Part shown: positions 1 through 7,305 of the stretch, piece after piece
Layout of the letters: each line of letters begins with the position of its first letter
Position numbering within the stretch: position 1 is the first letter of the stretch
Source of the DNA: an uncultured Flavobacteriaceae bacterium
GTDB taxonomy: Bacteria > Bacteroidota > Bacteroidia > Flavobacteriales > Flavobacteriaceae
NCBI GenBank assembly: GCA_937901915.1
Contig: CALGUD010000009.1
Coordinates: 1-59,113 of the forward strand
Direction of reading: 5' to 3'
Length of the DNA: 59,113 nt
Position numbers and translations under genes: made by a program
The notes under the pieces: model-generated
Seen by the model: the letters and a program-made list of their open reading frames with translations, nothing else
The model's database searches: none
Told to the model about the DNA's origin: nothing

Positions 1-112
1 AAGATACAAAAAATATATGATAAAAACAACTTAATTTACTGGTAATCAGTGTATTGCACTAATATATTTATCGGTTTTATAATTGAGAAAATAACAATAT
101 ATAACAAAAAAA

Positions 113-134
113 GTCGGAAGAATAATCTTCCGAC
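113..134 (-). terminator. Rho-independent terminator of the small gene at 161-358
   Basis: An 8-bp perfect stem (GTCGGAAG / CTTCCGAC, 6-nt loop) is followed on the minus strand by a T-rich tract at about 105-112. It lies 27 bp past the stop codon of the minus-strand gene ending at 161, so it fits as its terminator. Confidence 0.7.
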
Positions 135-160
135 CATGAATACCTTTCGGTGGCTTTCTT

Positions 161-358
161 TTATAGTTTTAAATAAATTAAACTGTTTGATAATTCAGGT
201 TTTCCTTGTACAAATTGAACTAACCAAATTTTTAATTCTTCAATTTCGTAAGGCAATAACCTGCTAACTGCTTTTTCCAACTCTTTATAAAATAAAAGAG
301 GGTGAGAACTTACTTTTTGGAGTATAACTTTTGTATACTCAAACATAGCTCTTGACAT
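161..358 (-). CDS. Small conserved hypothetical protein, 65 aa
   Basis: A 65-residue soluble protein starting MSRAMFEYTK with no signal peptide or membrane segment. It is rich in Leu, Glu and Lys and should be mostly helical. It resembles small uncharacterised proteins that I recall as widespread in Flavobacteriaceae (FEYTK...VLxKVS followed by a leucine-rich LLPYEIEELKxWL region), but I know of no function. It stands alone, with a good terminator just downstream and about 100 bp to the next gene. The own terminator and recalled family resemblance favour a real gene over a chance ORF. Confidence 0.6.
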   Translation of the reverse strand: MSRAMFEYTKVILQKVSSHPLLFYKELEKAVSRLLPYEIEELKIWLVQFVQGKPELSNSLIYLKL

Positions 359-457
359 AATTTAGGTAGGTTTAATAAATAATTTGAACGTCAAAATTAT
401 ACTACAATATAAAAAAATTAATTATAAAACGAACTAAATAAAGGAAGAATTTATGAA

Positions 458-1258
458 CTAAAATCTATTATCCCCATCGAGTATATTTCCTATTCCTCCT
501 AAAATACTGCCCTCGCCTTTATCTTTGCCTCCTCCTTTTGGAGCAGATGCCCACACTCTTTCGGCAAGTCTGCTAAATGGTAAAGACTGTATGTAAACTA
601 CACCCGGACCTCTTAAGGTCGCGAAAAATAATCCTTCCCCTCCGAATACAGTATTCTTAATACCACCTACAAACTCAATATCATAATTAATTCCTTGTGT
701 AAATCCAACTATACAACCAGTATCTACTTTTAATACTTCACCGGCTGCTAATTCTTTTCGTGCAAGTGTACCTCCCGCGTGTACAAAAGCCATTCCATCG
801 CCTTCTAATTTTTGCATAATAAAACCTTCTCCCCCAAACAAGCCTCTGCCCAGTTTCCTTGAAAATTCTATTCCTACAGATACCCCTTTTGCAGCACAAA
901 GAAATGCATCTTTCTGGCATATAAATTTCCCGTTGTACTTGGTAAGGTCTATAGGTATTATTTTTCCCGGGTAAGGTGAAGCAAAACTAATTTTACGTTT
1001 GTTAGTGTCCGCATTTAAAAATACAGTCATAAATAAACTTTCGCCAGTTAATAGACGTTTTCCTGCAGAAAAAAGTTTTCCCATTACACCTCTGTCCTGG
1101 TTAGATCCATCTCCAAAAATAGTATCCATTTTCAGGCCATTATCCATCATCATAAAAGTACCAGCTTCAGCTACTACTGCTTCCTGCGGGTCAAGTTCAA
1201 TTTCTACATATTGCATTTCTTCACCATAAATATGGTAATCGATCTCGTGTGATGTCAT
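458..1258 (-). CDS. TIGR00266 / AIM24 family protein
   Basis: A 266-aa soluble protein of the AIM24/TIGR00266 beta-barrel family. Typical features are the glycine-rich repeats in the core (GRGLFGGEGFIMQKLEGDG near residue 140 and NTVFGGEGLFFATLRGPG near 205) and the N-terminal YVEIELDPQEAVVAEAGT block. The length matches full-length bacterial members. The C-terminus is a low-complexity Gly/Lys/Asp tail. Bacterial members have no established biochemical role; the mitochondrial homologue is linked to inner-membrane organisation. It appears monocistronic, with about 100 bp to the 161-358 gene and 600 bp of non-coding DNA upstream. Confidence 0.85.
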   Translation of the reverse strand: MTSHEIDYHIYGEEMQYVEIELDPQEAVVAEAGTFMMMDNGLKMDTIFGDGSNQDRGVMGKLFSAGKRLLTGESLFMTVFLNADTNKRKISFASPYPGKIIPIDLTKYNGKFICQKDAFLCAAKGVSVGIEFSRKLGRGLFGGEGFIMQKLEGDGMAFVHAGGTLARKELAAGEVLKVDTGCIVGFTQGINYDIEFVGGIKNTVFGGEGLFFATLRGPGVVYIQSLPFSRLAERVWASAPKGGGKDKGEGSILGGIGNILDGDNRF

Positions 1259-1459
1259 TTTTATAATTTATTAAGTTACTTATTTTATTAGTAGGTTTTA
1301 TATGCAATTCGTTACAGGTGACAACTTGTTATGGGTTTGAATTTGAATTTTATTTTTAACGTTAGCTCTATATAGAATTGATTGATATAACAGAATTTAT
1401 ATAAGCAATATAATTTTATTGCTTTTTTATTATTTTCTTTTCTTTTGCTCGCCCACCCT

Positions 1460-1502
1460 TCGACTGTGCTTACGCTAAAGCTTCAGCGACACGCGTACGC
1501 TC
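1460..1502 (+). repeat. Dispersed repeat, copy 1 (second copy 17356-17398, inverted)
   Basis: Positions 1465-1496 (32 nt) are identical to the reverse complement of 17362-17393, and similarity extends to about 43 nt with only a few mismatches. The core CGCTAAAGCTTCAGCG is itself nearly palindromic and is followed by the palindrome ACGCGT. The copies lie about 16 kb apart in non-coding DNA, so this is probably part of a genome-wide intergenic repeat family. Confidence 0.75.
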
Positions 1503-1607
1503 AGGGGGACAAGAAAGAAATCGAGCTTGCGAGATTCACAAGCACCTTTTATTAAATTTAAAACTTTGCGAGTAAACAAAGAACCTGCCTGCCGGTAGGA
1601 AAGACGC

Positions 1608-1745
1608 CTAATCTGAGGAATTTTTTAACTTTCAGTCAAAAACCGTTAGAAAACCCCGAAGCCTCGGGGCTCGTCATCACGCTAAAGCGTGATTCCTGAA
1701 TCTCGTCCCGAACGGTCGGGATTTTCTAACTATTCTGCAGATTAG
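1608..1745. repeat. Compound inverted-repeat element with three internal hairpins
   Basis: Outer arms CTAATCTG (1608-1615) and CAGATTAG (1738-1745) are perfect inverted repeats. A second pair, GTTAGAAAA (1645-1653) and TTTTCTAAC (1722-1730), is nested inside. Between them are three tight hairpins: CCCCGA/TCGGGG (1654-1669), ATCACGCT/AGCGTGAT (1676-1693) and TCCCGA/TCGGGA (1706-1721). No ORF is present. It could be a non-autonomous mobile element or an assembly of REP-like palindromes. Confidence 0.65.
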
Positions 1746-1870
1746 ATTTTTCCCAACTCACCACCTAAACCTTCATTCATTAGATATATTTATTACGATG
1801 TTATAGTCAATTAAAATGTTTTGAAATATTATAATTTATGATATAGCCTTTCTAACCTAGTGATCTTAAA

Positions 1871-2326
1871 TCAACTTTTTAGTTTAACTGTCCATTCAAA
1901 ATTAAAAGTAGAAACCGTATCACCCGACTCGTCTACTCCAATTGATTGCATCCAAAAAGTTTTACCTTTTCCTGTATTAATAACTTCCTCTACAGCATCA
2001 TTGGCAAGATGTCCTTCATTACAAATAAAAGTTATTTTACCGGTAGCTTTCTTTGTAAAACTTGAATTATTATTTAAAACCAACATTGAAACTTTTCTTC
2101 CGCTTTTTTGTATTGCCATCATTACCAGCACCCCTGTAGTTAATTCGGCAGCCATTCCCTGTACTGCCCAAAACATAGATTTAAAAGGATTTTGGTTAAT
2201 CCATCTGTACTTTACTATGACCACACATTTATTATCTTTAGTGCATCTTACCCTAACACCGGTTAACCACGCTGCAGGCAGTTTAAACATTAAAAATTTA
2301 TTCAGTTTACTCGGACTCATTTTCAT
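1871..2326 (-). CDS. DUF4442 domain protein (hot-dog fold, thioesterase-like)
   Basis: A 151-aa protein matching the DUF4442 family, a hot-dog-fold group related to acyl-CoA thioesterases and the YiiD C-terminal domain. Visible family blocks are the YRWINQNPFKSMFWAVQGMA segment (residues about 61-80), where the hot-dog helix sits, followed by AAELTTGVLVMMAI. It is soluble, with no signal peptide. Substrate and reaction are unknown. The first codons MKMSP allow a start two residues later. It is flanked by non-coding DNA and is transcribed divergently from the DUF4870 gene. Confidence 0.8.
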   Translation of the reverse strand: MKMSPSKLNKFLMFKLPAAWLTGVRVRCTKDNKCVVIVKYRWINQNPFKSMFWAVQGMAAELTTGVLVMMAIQKSGRKVSMLVLNNNSSFTKKATGKITFICNEGHLANDAVEEVINTGKGKTFWMQSIGVDESGDTVSTFNFEWTVKLKS

Positions 2327-2413
2327 TTATTTGAATTATATAAAATTACTTAAAATAAACAACGTAACAGTAGTTGTTAAAATGTTAAAAATATGTTAAT
2401 TTCCAGTACTATG

Positions 2414-2447
2414 TTTTGCATAATACCTTTTTTTGTATATATATTTG
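2414..2447 (+). promoter_or_regulatory. Bacteroidota-type promoter of the DUF4870 gene
   Basis: A TTTTG box at 2414-2418 and a perfect TAnnTTTG box (TATATTTG) at 2440-2447 are separated by 21 nt. This fits the flavobacterial primary-sigma consensus TTG-N17-23-TAnnTTTG. The start codon at 2467 follows 19 nt later. Confidence 0.65.
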
Positions 2448-2466
2448 CATAAACAAATAATATGTA

Positions 2467-2949
2467 ATGGAATCATCAATCACAAAACATCACAGAAATT
2501 TATCATCAGCTATTCATATTTCGACATTCTCAAAATATTTTATGCCCTTTGGAAATTTTATCATTCCACTTATTTTATGGATCTCAAATAAAAAAGAGTC
2601 CGAGTTTGTAGATTTTAACGGAAAACAGGCATTGAATTTTCAGATAAGCATTTTACTTTACAGCATGATAGCCGGTGCTGTTATCTTTGGCTTTGCCTTG
2701 TTTACAGCCTGGGATGTACTAAATTTTATAAATATTTCTGATCATAACAGGCATCATATTGATTTTGACCTTAATTTTAACAATGATGACCCCTTTAGCA
2801 TGACCAGGAGTGTTATACTTATAAGTATTGCCGGCGTCCTTGGTTTAGGTTTATTAGCACTGGATGTGGTTTCAACTATCATTGCAACATTAAGGGCTAA
2901 GGAAGGTCTTGAATATAAATATCCCTTAAGTATACCTTTTATTAAATAA
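2467..2949 (+). CDS. DUF4870 domain membrane protein
   Basis: A 160-aa integral membrane protein of the DUF4870 (Tic20-like) family. It has three hydrophobic stretches: around residues 25-40 (FGNFIIPLILWISNKK), 58-82 and 116-140. The family hallmark is a helix followed by FVDFNGKQALNFQ (residues about 47-59). An Asp/His/Asn-rich loop lies between helices 2 and 3. Function is unknown. It precedes a PadR regulator, a PspC protein and a GIN-domain lipoprotein on the same strand, a grouping common in Flavobacteriaceae that suggests a shared envelope role. A clear promoter lies just upstream. Confidence 0.8.
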   Translation: MESSITKHHRNLSSAIHISTFSKYFMPFGNFIIPLILWISNKKESEFVDFNGKQALNFQISILLYSMIAGAVIFGFALFTAWDVLNFINISDHNRHHIDFDLNFNNDDPFSMTRSVILISIAGVLGLGLLALDVVSTIIATLRAKEGLEYKYPLSIPFIK

Positions 2950-3033
2950 CTAAAAATGTCATCAATCAATCAAATAATAGTGCACTATAACAAAGTCAAA
3001 AAACGAACAGTTTAATTAAAGAATCATGACACA

Positions 3034-3378
3034 ATGAACATAGAGAACACAAAAGCACAAATGCGCAAAGGCGTTCTGGAGTATTGCATTTTATCAATTT
3101 TAAATGGTAAGGATAAATATGCATCAGAAATACTTGAAACCCTTAAAGACGCCAAGATGCTCGTAGTAGAAGGAACTATATATCCGCTACTTACAAGACT
3201 AAAAAATGATGGATTACTTAACTACCGCTGGGAGGAATCTACATCGGGACCACCTCGAAAGTATTACACATTAACAGAAAATGGGAAAATATTCCTGAAA
3301 GAACTTAATAACACATGGAATGAACTGCAAAATGCAGTAAATTTAGTAACAAGCGATAAAACCACTAACAATGAATAA
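3034..3378 (+). CDS. PadR family transcriptional regulator
   Basis: A 114-aa winged-helix repressor of the short PadR type. The block MRKGVLEYCILSIL near residues 11-24 and the LVVEGTIYPLLTRLKNDGLL recognition region near 49-68 are diagnostic, followed by the wing GPPRKYYTLTENGK. It overlaps the PspC gene start by 8 bp, so the two are translationally coupled. In flavobacteria this PadR-PspC pairing recurs, and the regulator probably controls its own operon. The inducing signal is unknown. Confidence 0.9.
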   Translation: MNIENTKAQMRKGVLEYCILSILNGKDKYASEILETLKDAKMLVVEGTIYPLLTRLKNDGLLNYRWEESTSGPPRKYYTLTENGKIFLKELNNTWNELQNAVNLVTSDKTTNNE

Positions 3379-5071
3379 GACTATAAATATAAACCTGGCT
3401 AACACATTTTTTCATATAGATGAAGATGCGTATAACAAGCTGCAAAGATATTTAGAAGCTATAAAACGCTCATTGGCCAATTCACAGGGAAAAGAGGAGA
3501 TTATAGCTGACATTGAAGCAAGAATTGCAGAATTGTTTACCGAAAAATTACAACATGACCGGCAGGTAATAACCCATAAGGAAGTAGATGAAATAATTAC
3601 TGTAATGGGGCAACCGGAAGATTATATGGTTGATGAAGAGATTTTCGATGATCAACCTAAACAACACTATAAATCTCCTAAAACCAAACATTTATACAGA
3701 GATCTGGATGATAAATACATAAGTGGTGTTTCGTCCGGGCTAGGGCACTATCTCGGTATTGATGCTGTTTGGATTAGGCTACTTTGGATTCTTCTGGCTT
3801 TTCTATCGGGAGGGACATTTATTTTTGGTTATATCCTTTTTTGGATACTAGTACCTGAAGCCGTTACTACCTCTCAAAAATTAGCTATGAAAGGTGAACC
3901 GGTAAATATCAGTAATATTGAAAAAAAAATAAAAGAAGGGTTTGATGATGTTGCCGATAAAGTAAAAAATGCAGATTACAGTAAAGTAAAAAGCAGCTCT
4001 AAAACCTTTTTTGACACCGTGGGTGATATCATCATTCTATTACTGAAAGTTTTTGGTAAATTTATTGGTATAATTCTTTTAATTGTCGCAGCAACTGTAT
4101 TGGTAAGTCTTTTTATCGGTTTATTCACTGCAGGTAGTATCGAAATAATGGGGCCTCCATTCGCATGGCAACAATATTTTAATATTTTTACCGACATACC
4201 AATTTGGTTATTATCAATATTTATTTTCTTTGCAATTGGTGTTCCCTTCTTTTTCCTGTTCTACCTTGGATTAAAAATCCTTGTAAGCAATTTGAAATCT
4301 ATAGGTATGATTGCCAAATTTGCTTTACTTGGGGTATGGATATTGTCTATAATCGGCCTCATAGTGCTAGGGATTAGGACAGGGATGCAAAGAGCCTATA
4401 ATGGTTATGTTTCGGAAAAAAAAGAACTTTATATCTTACCGGCTGATACATTGACCATCACAATGAATGTAAAAGATGATTATGATGCCATTTTTAATAC
4501 AAATGGTATTGATATGATTGTTGATGACAACGGAGATAGAAAGCTTATATCAAAAACCGTAAACTTTAATATTAAAAAAGCAGAAGACTCTGTTTCCCAT
4601 ATTAAAATTGATAAAAGAGCGAAAGGCAGTTCTTATGACGAGGCTAAAACTAACGCTTCAGCCATAAATTATACATATAAATTAAATAAGAACATATTAA
4701 GCCTAAACAATCATTCTGTGTCTGATATCAAAAACAAATTCAAGGACCAGCAAATTGATATTGATGTTTTTATTCCCGTTGGACAAATCATTCAATTGGA
4801 TGAAACAACAAAATACAAAATCGGTTACCGGACAGAAAATGATATGGGTTTTTACCGAAGCAATTTGGTTGAACACTACTGGAAAATGGGTGAGAATGGA
4901 ATACTGGAATGCCTGGATTGTGATGATGATGATGAAACCGAGTATGAAAATGAAGAAAACAAAATAAATATTGATGAAAATGGTATCGATATAAATATTA
5001 AAGATACCACCAATGGAGATGAGTTTAAAATGAAAATTGATGAAAAAGGCGTACAAATTAAAACTAAATAA
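3371..5071 (+). CDS. PspC domain membrane protein, 566 aa
   Basis: Layout: an N-terminal soluble domain (about 1-95) with a helical HAAS-like region (EEIIADIEARIAELF); a PspC domain at about 106-165 (KYISGVSSGLGHYLGIDAVWIRLLWI then a hydrophobic helix); three or more further transmembrane helices between about 218 and 340; and an extracytoplasmic or cytoplasmic C-terminal region of about 220 residues ending in an acidic stretch (DCDDDDETEYENEEN). PspC proteins belong to phage-shock-type envelope stress responses, but no PspA or PspB is nearby. It is coupled to the PadR gene by an 8-bp overlap and lies 20 bp before the GIN lipoprotein, so the three form an operon. Confidence 0.85.
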   Translation: MNKTININLANTFFHIDEDAYNKLQRYLEAIKRSLANSQGKEEIIADIEARIAELFTEKLQHDRQVITHKEVDEIITVMGQPEDYMVDEEIFDDQPKQHYKSPKTKHLYRDLDDKYISGVSSGLGHYLGIDAVWIRLLWILLAFLSGGTFIFGYILFWILVPEAVTTSQKLAMKGEPVNISNIEKKIKEGFDDVADKVKNADYSKVKSSSKTFFDTVGDIIILLLKVFGKFIGIILLIVAATVLVSLFIGLFTAGSIEIMGPPFAWQQYFNIFTDIPIWLLSIFIFFAIGVPFFFLFYLGLKILVSNLKSIGMIAKFALLGVWILSIIGLIVLGIRTGMQRAYNGYVSEKKELYILPADTLTITMNVKDDYDAIFNTNGIDMIVDDNGDRKLISKTVNFNIKKAEDSVSHIKIDKRAKGSSYDEAKTNASAINYTYKLNKNILSLNNHSVSDIKNKFKDQQIDIDVFIPVGQIIQLDETTKYKIGYRTENDMGFYRSNLVEHYWKMGENGILECLDCDDDDETEYENEENKINIDENGIDINIKDTTNGDEFKMKIDEKGVQIKTK

Positions 5072-5091
5072 ATAATATAAAACAACCAATT

Positions 5092-5775
5092 ATGAGTACA
5101 CTATTTAGAATTATTGTTTCCATTATCATTTCAATGTTTTTTACATCTTGCATTAATTTTGGAGAAGGAGTAAAAGGCAATGGTAATGTGAAAAGTGAAG
5201 AGAGACCTGTTTCAGATGATTTCTCCGCAATTAAGGTTTCAGAAGGCTTAGATGTTTATGTTACACAAAATGACAAAGCATCCATAACGGTTGAAGCTGA
5301 TGAAAACATTATAGGTTTTATACGTACAGATATCCAGGATGATGTATTACGTATACACTTAGAAGAACGTGTGGGAATGGCTGAATCAAAAAAAATTCTG
5401 GTAACCCTCCCTAATATTACAGGACTTGAAACTTCCAGTGGCGCTAAACTGGAAACAAATCATACCATTAATACCGACAGGCTCGAGCTTCACAGTAGCA
5501 GCGGATCACATCTAAAAGTAAATGTGAACGCCGATGAAGTACACTGTCATTCAAGTAGCGGGTCACATACAAGAATTTCTGGTACCACAGGTATTATTTA
5601 CACTGATGCAAGTAGTGGAAGTCAAATAAAAGCTAATGAGTTAAAAGCCAAAAAAGCTGTTTCTAAAGCCAGTAGTGGGGCAAATATCTCTATTAATGCC
5701 TCTGAAGAATCTGAAATCAATACCAGCAGTGGTGGTAATGTACATAATTATGGTAGTGGCAGTGTATCTAAGTAA
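5092..5775 (+). CDS. Head GIN domain (DUF2807) lipoprotein
   Basis: A 227-aa protein with a lipoprotein signal (hydrophobic run then FFTSC, lipid Cys near residue 20). The mature part is a DUF2807 putative auto-transporter adhesin head GIN domain. It starts with the family opening GVKGNGNVKSEERPVSDDFSAIKV and continues as a right-handed beta-helix. At least five SSG(S/A/G) turns recur at near-regular spacing (SSGSHLKV, SSGSHTRI, SSGSQIKA, SSGANISI, SSGGNVHN). It is probably anchored in the outer membrane. It is the last gene of the PadR-PspC operon and is followed by a strong terminator. Confidence 0.85.
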   Translation: MSTLFRIIVSIIISMFFTSCINFGEGVKGNGNVKSEERPVSDDFSAIKVSEGLDVYVTQNDKASITVEADENIIGFIRTDIQDDVLRIHLEERVGMAESKKILVTLPNITGLETSSGAKLETNHTINTDRLELHSSSGSHLKVNVNADEVHCHSSSGSHTRISGTTGIIYTDASSGSQIKANELKAKKAVSKASSGANISINASEESEINTSSGGNVHNYGSGSVSK

Positions 5776-5802
5776 AATTTAAGCAATTATTATACAAAAT
5801 CA

Positions 5803-5834
5803 AAGGCTGTCTTTTTAGGACAGCCTTATTTTTT
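5803..5834. terminator. Bidirectional Rho-independent terminator
   Basis: A 9-bp perfect stem AAGGCTGTC / GACAGCCTT (5803-5811 / 5819-5827) with a 7-nt loop, followed by ATTTTTT. It sits between the plus-strand GIN gene (stop 5775) and the minus-strand gene ending at 5860, so it may serve both. Confidence 0.85.
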
Positions 5835-5859
5835 AGTAAACAGTTGTAAAAACAAGGAT

Positions 5860-7305
5860 TCACTCAACCTGTTTAACTACAGTTTTTTTAATAAAATTGT
5901 TTTTTGGAGCTTCACAAAGAGAGCAAACATAATCATCGGGCAAATCTTCAAATAAAATACCAGGTTGAATATTTTGAGTGATGTCGCCATACAGAGGGTC
6001 GTAAATGGTAAGGCAGTCTGTACATTGCTGTACTTCGTTTTCTATTTCCTCTTTTTTATTCTCTTTTAATATAATTTCTTCCTCCTTTTCATTTCCAAGT
6101 TGCTCAAAATACATTTGGCTCAACTCCATTAAAATACCCGGTAATTCTACTTTATCAACATCCTGTACATGAACAATATATTCCCTGGTATTCGGGTCAA
6201 AATCTTTTGCATACAATAAGTTATAAGTACTGCGAATTTTAAAGCCTTTAACTTCTACTGGTAATTTATTTTTTTCAATAACGATGGAAGTAAAGTAATA
6301 ACTCTTTTTTACATAATTAGTGATTCCAAAAGTTAGTCCATAGGTACTTATATCATTTTGATCAAAGTTTTGTACAAGAAATTTTTTAAGTTTTAATGCC
6401 GATTTATCTGCTACAGGTAAATGCCAGTTAAGCTCCAGCATGGAGTGTCGTACATTTAGACCGAATTTACCCAGCATTTTTTCCCATATAAGCTTGTACT
6501 CTACCGGAATACCCTTTACAATAATAGACTTCCAGGGGGTAATGCAAACTTTCCCTATCCTGCATTCAGAACAGAGGTCGCACATTGCCTTAAGAAACTT
6601 GAGGTCGTACAAATTATTTCTCCAGTAAAGCCCCAGCCAATACTTATCATTGCCAATCCTGTTCATTCCTTCAAAATACGGAAACGGATAGAACGGTACA
6701 TTGAGCGATTTATCTATTGTTCTGTTATTTGTATCGGCGGCATCACTTACCAGGTCAAAAATCATTTCAATAGTCTCGGGTTCTTCTTTAATTATTTTTT
6801 CAATTTCTTTGGCTATTTTTGCGATATCCCAACTGTAAATCAAGGCCGGATAGACTTTTGTATCATTCCAATCCGGCATACGTATATATAAATACCAGTA
6901 ATCTTCATGCTCTGAAGCAATAAAATTCAGATGGCCGGTAAACAATGGGGCCAGTCTTTGTTTAGGGTCTACTATATTGATCTTTAAGTTTGGCTGATCC
7001 CTGAATTGCTCCAGTATATACAAATATTTATCACTGGTAAGCCACCGCGTTCCGGGGAAAATATCGGAAGAAACATAAGATGAAATTATATTCTCCATCC
7101 CTTCATGCCCTGGTTTTACTATCGTGAGTCTTTCAAGTTTATCAAGTTCTTCGTTCTCAATCTCTTCAGGAAAAAGTATATCCTGTCTGGAACCAAAGGA
7201 AATTGCGTTAAGTCCTAAATTTTCAGCACTTTCAACAATATGTTTTAGTTCTGCAGGTGATAATACACCTCCTTTTATAATTATTCTGGCCAGACTGTTA
7301 TCCAT
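5860..7305 (-). CDS. Nitrite/sulfite-reductase-like protein with C-terminal rubredoxin domain
   Basis: A 481-aa protein. Residues 1-55 resemble the ferredoxin-like half domain of siroheme nitrite/sulfite reductases (ARIIIKGGVLSPAELKHIVE...LGLNAISFGSRQDI). A middle region carries four closely spaced cysteines (C242, C245, C248, C254) followed by ITPWKSIIVKG, which recalls the T-PW block of the CobG/NirA family. The C-terminus is a rubredoxin: C428xxC431 and C461xxC464 with the FEDLPDDYVC block. Canonical siroheme-ligand spacing is not obvious, so catalysis is doubtful. An electron carrier for the nitrate reductase is more likely. Its ATG shares a base with the reductase stop (position 7305), so the two are translationally coupled. 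Confidence 0.75.
   Translation of the reverse strand: MDNSLARIIIKGGVLSPAELKHIVESAENLGLNAISFGSRQDILFPEEIENEELDKLERLTIVKPGHEGMENIISSYVSSDIFPGTRWLTSDKYLYILEQFRDQPNLKINIVDPKQRLAPLFTGHLNFIASEHEDYWYLYIRMPDWNDTKVYPALIYSWDIAKIAKEIEKIIKEEPETIEMIFDLVSDAADTNNRTIDKSLNVPFYPFPYFEGMNRIGNDKYWLGLYWRNNLYDLKFLKAMCDLCSECRIGKVCITPWKSIIVKGIPVEYKLIWEKMLGKFGLNVRHSMLELNWHLPVADKSALKLKKFLVQNFDQNDISTYGLTFGITNYVKKSYYFTSIVIEKNKLPVEVKGFKIRSTYNLLYAKDFDPNTREYIVHVQDVDKVELPGILMELSQMYFEQLGNEKEEEIILKENKKEEIENEVQQCTDCLTIYDPLYGDITQNIQPGILFEDLPDDYVCSLCEAPKNNFIKKTVVKQVE

Larger units (their letters stand above)
1259..1870. other. Non-coding stretch with dispersed palindromic repeats
   Basis: No credible gene is present. The stretch holds a hairpin AAGCAATA/TATTGCTT at 1403-1424 followed by T residues (plus-strand terminator-like, but with no plus-strand gene to end), a repeat shared with 17356-17398, and a block of three hairpins inside an outer inverted repeat at 1608-1745. 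The upstream region of the AIM24 gene (1259-1400) is AT-rich with no -7 box that I trust. Confidence 0.6.

Noticed and set aside
1860..2399. 179-codon plus-strand ORF
   Set aside because: It is antisense to the DUF4442 gene, which has clear family blocks; the plus frame has none.
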